Positions 1-11,600 of a stretch of DNA of 64,000 bases are shown one piece after another. The position numbers and the translations under genes are program-made. How positions within the stretch are numbered: position 1 is the stretch's first letter; each line of letters begins with the position of its first letter. The DNA comes from Plecoglossus altivelis. Its lineage: Eukaryota > Chordata > Actinopteri > Osmeriformes > Plecoglossidae. The stretch covers positions 13,208,300-13,272,299 of the forward strand of contig BROE01000006.1 in assembly GCA_036571765.1 (NCBI GenBank). The letters run 5' to 3'. The notes below the pieces were generated by a model. It had not been told where the DNA came from. It ran no database searches and was given only the letters and a program-made list of their open reading frames with translations.

Positions 1-1029
1 CTCGGCCTCCCCCCCGGCCTCCCCCCAGCCTCCCCCCAGGCCTCCCCTCCCCCCTGCCGCCAGGGGACTCGGGGGTGTCACCTCCGTACGTTTCATCCCT
101 CAGCCAATCATCATCTCTAATGAATGACACGCTACAGGGAGCGACAAGCGTGTGAGCGCTAATTAGCGCAGGCGGGAGTGCGTGGGTGTCATTAGGCTAA
201 ACGGCCCTGCTCCCCTCCTCCTCCCCCCTCCTCCCCCCTCCTCCCTACCAAACACACGTCACCCCGAGCAACATCCTTCCAGCTTCATGAACGGTGTCGT
301 GTGTGCACATGTTGTACAACATGTTTGTGCGTCAGTGTGCACATGTGTGGGTGTACATGCATGCTTTTGAGTGTGTTTGCATGCATGCTTGTGAGTGTGT
401 GTGTGTGTGTGTGAATGTCTTGAGGGTTAAGGATTGAGGGGAGAGAGGTTCTCTAGCCTTGATGTTGCAGTCGTTTGATTGGAGAGTTGAATGTGTCTTT
501 TATCTCTCTGAAGAGGACACTGACTCAAAGGCCAGGTGTTTTCGAGCTTGTGCTCAGTGAGGTCTCTTTTAACGTTGAACTTTCTCCCTCTCCCTGACAC
601 ACACACACCACACAACACACACACATCCACACACTTCCTTCAGCCTGTGATCAATTGTTAACAGGCTGAAGTTGCCAGGTTGAGGAAAGGATGTCTCCTG
701 TCTGCTGTGCTGTGTTCTATCCTGATGGCAGATGAAGAGCACGTCATGTGACCTTAGCGGCTCTCTGAAGTGACACTGTTCGCTCCTGGTTTATTCATTC
801 TCCCCAGCCAAATGAAACCACCCAGCAGTCAAGTCTTAGACCAGGTTTCACAAACATTTGACTTCAATATTTCCCCTCCAACATAGACTCAGATTGGAAT
901 TGTTGAGTCCGTAGCTGTTGAGCACTGTCATTCTATTACCAAAGGGGTTTCGAAACGGACCTGAGAGTTGAGTGGAGACAGCCGTTTTAGACAGGGGGGG
1001 GGTGGAGGATGAGAGGATGGGGGGGAAAG
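1..1029. other. Left edge, no gene recognised
   Basis: C-rich imperfect repeats at 1-60, a TG-rich tract at 300-415 and an interrupted CA run near 595-625. No coding signal is seen. Confidence 0.5.
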
Positions 1030-1250
1030 GGATAGGGAGTGAGAATGACCGATCTCAGCGCGCTGGTCAACAACAGCAGCTGCTGCCAGGTCTTCAGCAC
1101 ATCCATCTCAGTGACACTTGCGTGGTCCGTCTGCTCCGGGGCCTCAGAGACACGGGGGGACATATTTTTATCCCCTATGTGGAAGCGCCTGTGGTAGGCT
1201 GAGTGGGAGGACCGAGAGGTCTCCGATCTGGAGGACTGGCGTCTTCATAA
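1030..1250 (-). CDS. Unidentified minus-strand open frame, possible exon
   Basis: On the minus strand a frame reads YHRRFHIGDKNMSPRVSEA and later VTEMDVLKTWQQLLLL. Third positions are mostly G or C. A candidate acceptor (gacgccag) lies near 1240 and a candidate donor (ATCG|GTCATT) near 1044. No family is recognised. The opposite strand is also partly open, so this may be chance. It could be an exon of a gene cut off by the window edge. Confidence 0.22.
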
Positions 1251-1584
1251 CAGATCTGAGATTTAGACCAAGTCAGACACTCAGCTATTGCCGCATACTC
1301 GGCCAAGATAAGTGAACAGAGGAACAGCAGTACCAATTCCAGCCAAACATGAAGACATTTCTGTGTTGATCTGGTCTGGTTCTGTTATCCTCTTGCTATT
1401 TGGGGGTCTGCATGGTGATGTCATTTCTAGTGAAATACTTCCTTAAGACCAGCAGAGGGCAGCAGAGTACAGCACCCTCTGACTCCTCCAGGTTCCTGTC
1501 AAGGATGAGACTGCCATCTAAAGATCAGATGATTCCAAAACAAGGTAAGGTGTGAAAATGAGGCGACGTGAGCCAGTTTGACGG

Positions 1585-1590
1585 TTTATT
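1585..1590 (-). terminator. adam19: Candidate polyadenylation signal for adam19
   Basis: AATAAA on the minus strand (TTTATT on plus). It is the first such hexamer noted beyond the last plausible adam19 exon. Use is not shown by the sequence. Confidence 0.3.
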
Positions 1591-2364
1591 AATCAAGTGA
1601 AAGGCACAGGGTCTTATGCTGCCTCAGTTTGCATAGGTGTGATGGGATGGTAACACGTCGACCTCTGAAGGGTGAAACACTTTCAACCACGCTCAGCGAC
1701 AACAGGAGGCCTTTTTTGAAGGGCCCCAACACATATTCGTTTTTGAACAACGCCATTTCTCCATTCAATATTTACATCGTCCAGTCATAACAAACATCAA
1801 TTGACAAGATGTGATGCGTGACAGCACCAAAAATCGGCCCTCAGGTCACCAGAAGTACTGCAGTTTGATGACGGTTTGGCCAGAGCGTTGGGTCACCGAG
1901 GCAGCAGCTGGATGCTGGGTGGAGTGGCGGTCACGAGCAGAGCTCCAACATCTAGACCTGCTACCCACGACATGTTCTCAGGCTGCTCGCACTCTCCAGG
2001 AGGCAAACAAGCTCTTCCAGTACAGTACAGAAGCGCCACACAAGAAACACCAAACGAACACACAAAGGCTTCAAACAATATTGTTCAAATGGTTATTGCT
2101 ACATGTGAATCAAGTCACTTTACCCTCATCTCAGGCAAGGGTTTGTATTTTTAGCATGCAGTTAGGACAGTCTGTATATTCCAGTCTTAATACTATCACT
2201 GACTCGCACACAAGATGCATATGTTCCAGATTCTAGGTATGCCATTTTCTTAATATAAGATATTCCTTCTAATCTCAAGGTGTCCGAGTATCATAATTCA
2301 CTGTACATAAGTTACATTGTAAACTCTTTCTGTTTAGTTTGCTTCATGTAGAAATGCACCTGAA

Positions 2365-2619
2365 TCAGCATTTGAACCCTGCAAGCATTTTGTACCGTAT
2401 GAACGCGTATTCCGTAAACACCACAACAAGCACAGTCAAGTTTTGAAATATACATAGAGGATGACGGGTTTCAAGTTTCCAAAGCGTTTCTGCCTGTCTC
2501 CTCATAGACAGTGGTTCTTTTGACCGTTGTGGAAAATAAATGAGACAATCGATCATTTCTCTGTAACTGGAGAAAGAGATAGAGTCTCTCAACTTTTCCC
2601 TGAGGTCCTGTTTTCGGGT
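2365..2619 (-). CDS. adam19: Possible last exon of adam19 (C-terminus and 3' UTR), uncertain
   Basis: An acceptor-like tgttttctag|ACCCG at 2620 opens a phase-0 frame (TRKQDLREKLRDS...) that stays open to a stop at 2365. The residues do not resemble known ADAM19 C-termini, so this may be mostly untranslated. A competing acceptor (ctgcag|GTTTCC, near 2808) also opens in phase 0 and stops after about 32 codons. Confidence 0.3.
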   Translation of the reverse strand, partial: TRKQDLREKLRDSISFSSYREMIDCLIYFPQRSKEPLSMRRQAETLWKLETRHPLCIFQNLTVLVVVFTEYAFIRYKMLAGFKC

Positions 2620-2929
2620 CTAGAAAACACAAGACATTGACATTAGATTGTGATCGTTTCATGATCATTTAAACGTCAAAAATCAAGTTGTGATACGATG
2701 AGATGTTTAAAGCCCTGAAAGTGACCTGTTCTGCCTTCTGTGTCCACAAGGTGGCACCAGAGTGGTCTTTCCTTTCTGAAGGGCGTCTGTGGAAACCTGC
2801 AGACGGCTTTGCTGCTTCTCCTGACAAGAAAGTTGACCCGTTCACTCATGTGCCACCGAAAACTACCAAGTCTTTGAATTAAGCCACAAAAAAACTGTCT
2901 TAGTTTAAAAAATCAACACTTTTTCTTAC

Positions 2930-3283
2930 CTGAGTGGGTTTTGAATGAGGCAAGGGTGGTGGAGGTCTATTAGGAGGCTCAGGGCGGGTGGTGGCAAGCT
3001 CAGAGGGTGGGGGTGGCGTGTGGGGGCTGTGGGGAAGGGTGGGCAGAGGAGGGGGCACAGAGGGAAGAGGAGGGGGGTGGGGCTGAGCTTTTCTGTGACT
3101 GGCTGCATGGGTGGGTTTAGGGAGAGGCTGGGGATGGGGCTGTGGCTGAGGCTGGGGCTGAGGTTGTGTGTGTTTATGCTGGCCAGCATAGGCAGGTATG
3201 GGAGGAGGCTTCACAGTCGGGCAAACAATAGAGTTTCTGGATGGGGTGGAACACGAAGGGCTTGGACGCGGACTGGACTGACC
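2930..3283 (-). CDS. adam19: adam19 exon 21: proline-rich cytoplasmic tail
   Basis: Acceptor gttgacag|GGTCAG, donor CAG|GTAAGA. The exon encodes 118 residues including RNSIVCPTVKPPPIPAY, a QPQP run and multiple PPPLP/PPxR-type segments. These are candidate SH3-binding sites, as in other ADAM19 tails. Since it ends in a good donor, the stop codon must lie further downstream. Confidence 0.82.
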
Positions 3284-4401
3284 CTGTCAACACAGTACAA
3301 GCATAGAGTCAGATTTGGGAAAAAAAAGAATGCAGCATCTTGGGTTCAAATGTAGCTCAGATCATGAGTGTGTGTCTTCTACTGTCTCTGTCTTCTATCT
3401 CCTGTAAGTGTAGTACTATGACATGGCCAGAAATGCACCAAAAAGAAGTTCAACTTTATTTTGTAGGTAAAACTTTGTTCTATCAACTCCCTCACCAATT
3501 TGTCTGAACCCTTTAGCAGGAATGTAGGGTTGGCATGACCACTAGCATGACCGCTGGCAGGACCACTAGCATGACCACTAGCATGACCGCTGGCAGGACC
3601 GCTGGGATGACCACTGGCATGACTGTCTTTGACTTCAGTGGGTCCTGGGCATCTGAGGGATAAAGCAGCACGTCAGCTGTCACAGTTTGCAGACAAACTG
3701 AATGTCTTGCAAAGATAAAAGGCATTGCCACACAGTTTGTCATAGAGTCTGTTCATACATAGGTGTTGGAAGCAGGCTGGAGGTTTTCAGAGGGCGGAGC
3801 TTCTGCCTGTAGTAGCACCAGAGTCCTACAACAACCAATAGCACAAAGCCAGCCAGCAGGAGGAGCAGCAGAACAGGAAGTAGGCTACCTATAGAGTAAA
3901 CACAACATGACAGGTCAGTACACACACGTGTATACAGACATATAGATGTGCAGATGGATAGGTACATAGAGAGGTCATACTCTGGGTCAGGACAGGTCCA
4001 CTGTCAAGACTGCCCCCAGACCCCTCCTGGTCACACAGGGGCGGGGCCCAGCCGGAGTCACAGTGGCAGTTATGGTTGTTGTTACACAGCTGATGATAGG
4101 ACAGGAGAGGGAACCACAGCCAATCAGATGCCATTTCACAGACATTCAATTATATTCCCATATAAAAGCACATGCTTTTCACAATAATGTAAATTCTAAA
4201 CTGACTATTCCCAGAAGACATGCTTAATATTCCTTAATCCATCTAATGGAAGGTTTGAGACTGCAGAGGTACTGCAAGGTCACCATGGCGACAAGCAGCA
4301 TTCGATGGCCAACATTTTACTTTATATAGCCTGAGTGGCTCATGTCCAAGCCTGCCCTGACTGCTCCGAACCATCAGCCAATTCCCCTCTCTCTCACACA
4401 C

Positions 4402-4437
<36 letters not shown>

Positions 4438-6993
4438 ACACACACACACACACACACACGTACCCCGTGGCCATGGCACTTGGCACTGCACTCATCCGCC
4501 CGCAGGAAAGAAGCGTTGCGGCACTCTCCTCCGAAACAGATCTGTTGGAAGAAAGTGTGCCAGTGTGTGAGTGTAACTGTTTGCATGAGTGCTTGTGTGA
4601 CTGGGTTTGTGTGTCAGGCGTCAGAGAGGAGAGTGCCAGAGAGTGAGAGAGTGAGAGGAGTTAAAGAGAGAGCAAAAGAGAGCAAGCCACCACCACCACC
4701 ACAGGCATATATGCTCTCTAGTTATGGCAGGCTTTAAAGGAGGACGGACAGAATGTCAGGGAGCAAAACAGACGTCTCCAAGCTACCCACCGGCTAGCGC
4801 CGCGCCCCCCCTGCTCCCGCCGCGCCCCCCCTGCTCCCCCCCCTGCTTCCTCTAACCACCCCCCTCTAACAGGAGCCTCACCCCGTCCTCTCCACACATG
4901 GTGCCCGTCAGGACCAGGCCCGGGTCCAGCGTGTCCCCCTGCCCCTCGTCCTCAGGCCCCCCTCGGTAGACGTGCGTCCCACGGCACAGGACCTTGCGGT
5001 GTCCGGCGGTGACCGTAGTGTCGATGGGGACGGCGTTGGTGTCGATGGGTTTGGAGGCGGAGCTGAGACACTGGATCTTACCACACTTGGCGTCTCTGGG
5101 GAGAAGATAAACATGGAGACGCTTGTGAACAGTGAACCATTGAGAATGTTCTGTGTGGGGATTCATAATTCTAATACCTCTAGTTACTGTACTATGCTGT
5201 TATATACTGTACTGTTTTGTACTGGGATGTAGTATGCTGCACTGTACTGTTGTGGACTTTTTATAGACACTTTAAGGGACTGTGCTGTGTTTTAATGTGC
5301 TGCACTGCATTTGCAGTGTACTGCACTTCTGAATCCTGTACTACACTATACAGTACTGTACTGTGCTTCTGAATCCTGTACTACTCTATACAGTACTGTA
5401 CTGTGCTTGTGGATACTGTACTACTCTATACAGTACTGTCATGTGCTTGTGGATACTGTACTACTCTATACAGTACTGTACTGTGCTTGTGGATACTGTA
5501 CTACACTATAAAGTACTGTACTGTACTTGTGGATACTTTACTACACTATACAGTACTGTACTTTGCTTGTAGATACTGTACTTCACTACACAGTAAAGTA
5601 CTCTGCTTGTAGATACTGTACTTCACTATACAGTACTGTACTGTACTTGTGGATACTGTACAAGAGTTCCTTTCACCTGTCCTTGCAGGACCTGTATTTT
5701 CCAAGCAGGTCTTTTCCACAGTTCCCATAGGAGTCTCCTGCCTCGTTCACACGCTCGAAACACAGGTCAGGGGCCGGGCGGGCATCTGTGGTCCGAGGAG
5801 AGACGACACACACACACACACACGTGCGGGCAGCCTCAGTGATACAGGACCACCCGCTGGAGCACAGATGGTATCCCATCCTGCTTTTCTGCAGTTCCTG
5901 TGGCACTATGAAGCCCCTCCAGAAGAGCGTCATCTCAGAGGGGGCTTGAGGCTGGAGCCTAACGCTCTCTCCTGCTCTCTCCCCTCCTTACACCCAACCA
6001 CTACACTCTGCTCTAAATGTGAGACTAGATCACATATTGAGACTAGACACATCCTGTGTGGATTAAACAATCACTGACAATAACGCATGACGGTATGTTG
6101 CCAAATTTGTGATCGATTTGTAACTAAAGAGCAACAATAGTGTACTGAATAGGATGCAATGAACAGCTGACTGACCACGCCCCCACAGTGATTGACACTG
6201 CTGCTCCAGAGTCAGGCACATGCCAGTGTAGCAGAAGGCCCGCCCCCAGGAACAGGAAGTGCCATCCACCAGGTAAAAGTTGGCGGGGCAGGACTCCGAC
6301 TTCCCGTCGCAGTACTCGGGTAGGTCACATGACCCAGAGGGAGGGCGGCACAGAGCGCCTGGGTTCTTCAGCTTGAGAAAGAGAGAGACAAGGAGAGACA
6401 GAGAGACATGAGAAAGGCATTAAAAGGCCTAGGACAAGAGATGATAGAAAAAAGACAAACAACTAAGAGATCTGTGGGATAGGAGAAAGACAGAGGATAA
6501 CAGAGAGATAGATGAAGAGAGAGAGGGGGGCAGAGAGAGCGCCAGAGAGAGCCAGACAGATAGAAGAGAGAGAGGGACGGAGAGAGCCAGACAGGACAGC
6601 AAGACAGAGAGAGACAGACATATAGGAGATAATGACAGAGAGAGAGTGACAGGGAGCCAGACAGATAGAAGAGAGGGACAGAGACAGACAGATAGGAGAA
6701 CAAGGCAGAGAGAGTGACAGAGAGAGAGAGCCAGACAGATAGGTGAGAGAGAGAGGAACAGAGAGAGTGACAGAGAGAGAGCCAGACAGATAGGAGAGAG
6801 AGACAGAGAGAGTGACAGAGAGAGAGCCAGACAGTACCTTGCAGTCGTGACAGCACACTCCGTGAGCACACTCGGCCCCAGCCTTCAGGGTGCAGTTGCT
6901 GGCGTTGCAGCATGGGCTGGTGCACTCCTACAGAGGCACACAACACTGACGCTTCAGAAACCACCCAGAAAAACCCCCATTACAGCCTACCCA

Positions 6994-7031
<38 letters not shown>

Positions 7032-8655
7032 TTCCAGACAGGCCTACCTCTTCGTCGCCGCAGTCACACTCCTCTCCGTCCTCCAGGTAGCCGTTGCCAC
7101 AGCGCTGGCCCCCGTACATGGCCCTGGTGTTGGGCAGGTTGAACAGACACTTCCCCCCTCCGGAGCCCATGTAGCTATGCAGCTCCTTCTGGTTACACAG
7201 GTTGAACACACGGGGGAACGGGTGGCTGGGGCCCAACACACACACACACACACATAAATACATTGCATTTGTTCTACATGTTCTAGTTTTGTGTATGTAA
7301 GAAAATGTGCGCGCATGCATGAATGAATGTGTGTCTGTAAATATGTCCAAGTAAATGTGCGTTTGTTCATTAGCTGAGTACAGAGTTGGTATCTCGTCCA
7401 TGTTTCCCTTGGGCCTCCGACTCTATGCTGAGAGGACTAGGAAGCTCCGCCTCCATGGCATCCCGTGTGTGTGCGTACAAGTGAGAGCGCGTGTGTGTGT
7501 GTCTCACCCGGTGGCCGCTGCCATGATGCAGCCCCCTTCATCAGAACGAGCCTGGCAGCACTCATCACTGTCGTGGCTCATGCCAAAGTTGTGGCCCATC
7601 TCGTGTGCCATGGTGGCAGCCACACCCACCGCTGAGTCCGAGTGGTCCTAGAGGGAGAGGGGTCAGGGGTCAGGGGTCAGAGCGATGATCAGGAGGACTG
7701 GACACTGGAGCATCCTGCTGATGCGGTCTTACCGAGTTGACACCCCCTGACTGGTACTCAGAGCACATGGCTTTAAGAGGAGCCAGCCCGATGGTGGTGC
7801 CCCGGAATGCCACGCCCCTGAGAAACAAACGCCACAGCAGATTACTTCCTACACTGAATTCCTGACACTGTGACAAGAGCCAGACATCTTTCAAAGGAAA
7901 CTGAAGGGAGGTAAGAGGGGAAGAAAAAGGACCCAAGAAATACTTAAGATCCATTTGTGTGTTTATGTTTGTGTGTCACTGACGTGATGAGCTGTGCGTT
8001 GTCATTGGGGAGAGCGTGTAGCTGCTTGCGTCTCCAAGCCAGGAAGGCTGCCAGGGTGCTGTAGGGGTTGTCCGACACCGTGATCCTGTCCTGGGCTGAC
8101 CACACCTCCAGACCAATCAACGCCACGCGGATACTGAGGGCCTTGTAGTACTGCTCCCACACGCAAACACACAAACATGAATGCAAGCATCTGGGTTGAC
8201 CAGAATAATGTGTGTGTGCAGTGTGAGTGCGTGTGTGTAATTTCACACCTTTCCCACTTACTTTGTCTACGTAATTGGCAGCTTCCAGTAACTTTAACTT
8301 GGTCCTTTCTATGCTTTGGTTATGCTTCTGAAACTGCACACCCATGCACACACACACGCACATACCCATACACACACACACACACGCACGCACCCACACA
8401 CACACACACACACTCTTCTTTACTTCAAACGTCTCCGGGTATACACAGGACATGAGTCAGGACCAAAGCCTGACATCAACGAATGACACGATGCCTTAGA
8501 TGTCATCAGAGCCAATTATAGAGTCAGGATGTGGTGATGGTTCACACTCTTCAGTGGAACAGAGGGAAGGAGGAAAATGATAAACGGAAACAATGTTCAG
8601 CTTGTGTTCATGTGTGTGTGTGTGTGTCTGTGTCTGTGTGTGTGTGTGTGTGGCT

Positions 8656-8689
<34 letters not shown>

Positions 8690-11600
8690 TCTGACCTCCG
8701 CATGGTCCGCCACCAGCAACAGTTCAACATACTTCATATTCTGGCTCACGTCTCTGTGCTCCTTGGAAACAGAGATAGCAAATGCAATGAAACAAAGGGT
8801 AAAAAAAGTTGTACTAACGTGATACAGCCTGGAAGTGCAGAACAGACTGGCAAGATGCCAAAACGATTCCAGTTAGCACAACTTGAAACTAACCCAGCTG
8901 GTGAAAATATATTGAAAAACCCCATATGAACTCACTCTCCTCCTTCCTCCCTGCAATGCCATCATTCCATGGATGAGGTCATCAAGCCCCTCCCTTTGCT
9001 CCTGGTTGCTAGGGTGATGCTGACAGGAGCTGTTGGGCGTGCGGAGGCTCTCAGCAGGGAACACGGCGTGTGGGTGTGTGTCCTTGGTAACGGGGAGAGG
9101 CTCAATCAGGTAGTTTAGGCTGGTGTTCAGAGTTATCAGTCCCCTGGGAAACAAGAGACCCTCATTAAAGTTCCTACACAGAGGCGCAGGTGTCATTAAG
9201 TACGGCATGTTCACATCTAAGGAGGTGACTGAGTGAACAGAATCATAGGAAAACTGTTCCTTTTAGTCTCTGTTGGCAATGTACAGATGAATTTGAATTG
9301 GATTACAGGCAGTCCTGAGAAAAAAAATTATTTCATAAACTGGACCAGCAGGAGGTGGAGTGTGGGGAGGGAGAGGAGGAGGTAGAGGGAGAGGGAGAGG
9401 AAGGGGGAAGAAGAGAGGGAGGAGGAGAGGGAGAGGGAGAGGGAGGGGGAGAGGAAGAGGGATGAGGAGAAGGAGAGGGAGAGCTGGAGCTTAGCTCAGA
9501 GACAAGTCTCTCAGGTGGATCTCTAGTTACGCTCTGGGCCAGCTACAGTAACATACTCTCTCTCTGTCCCAGTGGGTATGCTACTCTACTGTAAATCTAT
9601 GCATGGATACATACAAACACATGCTTGTGCACACACACACACACACACACAAACATGGATGAAACAGCTGTAGAAAGCATCTGGAGACTGACCGCCCACA
9701 CAGCCCTGGAAGGATGTCTCTCACTGGGGGAAGACACAGTGTGTGTGTGTGCGTGTGTGTGTATGTATGCGTGTTTGTGTGCGTGTGTGCATGTGTGTGT
9801 TGGGTGGTGCCACGTTTACTATTCTCATTTCCTTGTTGCAGATGTGGAGATGAGAGCACACACACATACACACACATCCTTGCAGCAAATCTGGGTCAGA
9901 AAGTATCTCTGTATAGAGAACGTCTGAGCACACTAAAGACAGACCTGTACCCCTGCACACTAACCCCACTTACTGCACTCAACGCTCGATCATGATTTAA
10001 TTATAAGCATAGCAGAATTTACATGTATCCCAGCTTAACACGATGCAGTCCCTACCCTCACCACACACACACACGCACACACACACTCACTCACTCTCTC
10101 ACACACACACACACACACACACTGTGTGGGAGAATCTTACCTGAGCCCAGAGCAGGTGCTTAGAGCTACACTGGACCCGTCCACCCCTTGAACCCAGCCA
10201 TGGTAGAGACAGTGCCCCTGCAACGCAACACATCAGCCATGTTGCTGTAGCTGCTGTTCATCCAGGTTTGGGTGTTCTGTCAGGCTAGCTAGTACACCAT
10301 GACCTGTTTAAGACACACTTGCAATATATGACACATGCATAGGATTATGGTGGATGTCTCTCATGTCTGACAACAAGGATTTGCCCCCCCCCCCTCGCTA
10401 CCCTCAATAGGGTTTGGATCGGCCCAGGGTGAACTCACAGTGCTGGGAGGAGAGGAGGTGAGGCGGGCACCGCTGGGAGTGTACCATATCTCCTGGAATC
10501 CGGGGGCCAACAACTGCCTGCAGCACAGAGGCAGAACCATCGGTTAGTGTATGTGTGGTAACATACCCATGTCCTGTACACAGTGGTAGAGAAGTGCTGT
10601 CCAATGCAGAAGGACATTGGGAAATATAGAGAGCGTGTCTGAGACAGAGAAAAAGAGGGGGATTGTAGACACGGCCAGATTCTCTCCAGCAGCCTTCATC
10701 TCATGAAACATTCATCCTGTTTGAGTAGGTCTACACAGAAGCCTTCTGAAAGCCCTGCTGAGACAGAGAGATCGCCATGGAGATAGAGAAGTACAACTTC
10801 AGTGGAGCATTACAAGATCCTCTATCTGACCCTAGCCCAGCCCCCCAACCTCCAACCAAGGACAGCCCAGACAGCAAAGGGGGACCATGATGACCGATGA
10901 AGACCATGGCGATGTATTCGTAGCGAGAGTGAGCGTCTGTTTGTTGGTGTGTCTAAATAGCTGCTCCATGTTTGACAGAGCCATATTTCACCTGCTCCTT
11001 CGCTGGCTCGGAGGCCGTTTCTCCCAGACTCAGGGGCTCTCCCACGCTGAGCAGAGATACTCTGGCTCACGGACGACTCTGTCAAGCCCACATGTTCACT
11101 GAACATGGCAGCTCAGTAACACTCCCGATGGGAGGACATAGACGTATGAGCGTGTATGCTGTGTGTGTGCTGTGTGTGTGCTGTGGGTATGGTGTGTGTT
11201 TGTGTGTGTGTGTGTGGTGTCCAAGCTTTGTGTATGTGCTGTTTATGTGTTCTGGGCTCCAACTGCATTTGTCAAATAACCTTGTTTTCAAGCCTTTATT
11301 TACATCCACTACAGATGCTGCTCCTCATTTCTAGTGCTTGATGCTCTAAGTCTGTTTCAATCTACTCTTCCTGTTTTCATTCATGAAGCGGATCTCTCTC
11401 TCCCAGCTGGTATCACTCGGAGTCTTCCTCCATCTCCCTGTCCATTCCTGTCTCCGAATCTCTTTTTATTGCCGTCTTTGGCTCTCTCCATCTCTCTCCC
11501 TATGTTTGTTTCTTCGAGTGAGTGTCTCTCTCTCTCTCTCACTCTAAGTGCTTTTCTCCATCTCTATGATCCATCCCCCGAATAAGTGATGAATGCAGCT

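Noticed and set aside
3513..3743. Hydrophobic VMLVVMLVVLPAV open frame looking like a membrane protein
   Set aside because: It is a shadow frame of adam19 exon 20. Splice phase and the GHANPTF motif fix a different frame.
5311..5612. Series of Cys/Tyr/Leu-rich open frames
   Set aside because: They are translations of the 40-bp intronic minisatellite and do not resemble a protein family.
6368..6964. Ser/Leu-rich 198-residue open frame
   Set aside because: Translation of the intron 13 repeat running over adam19 exon 13; the real exon there is in another frame.
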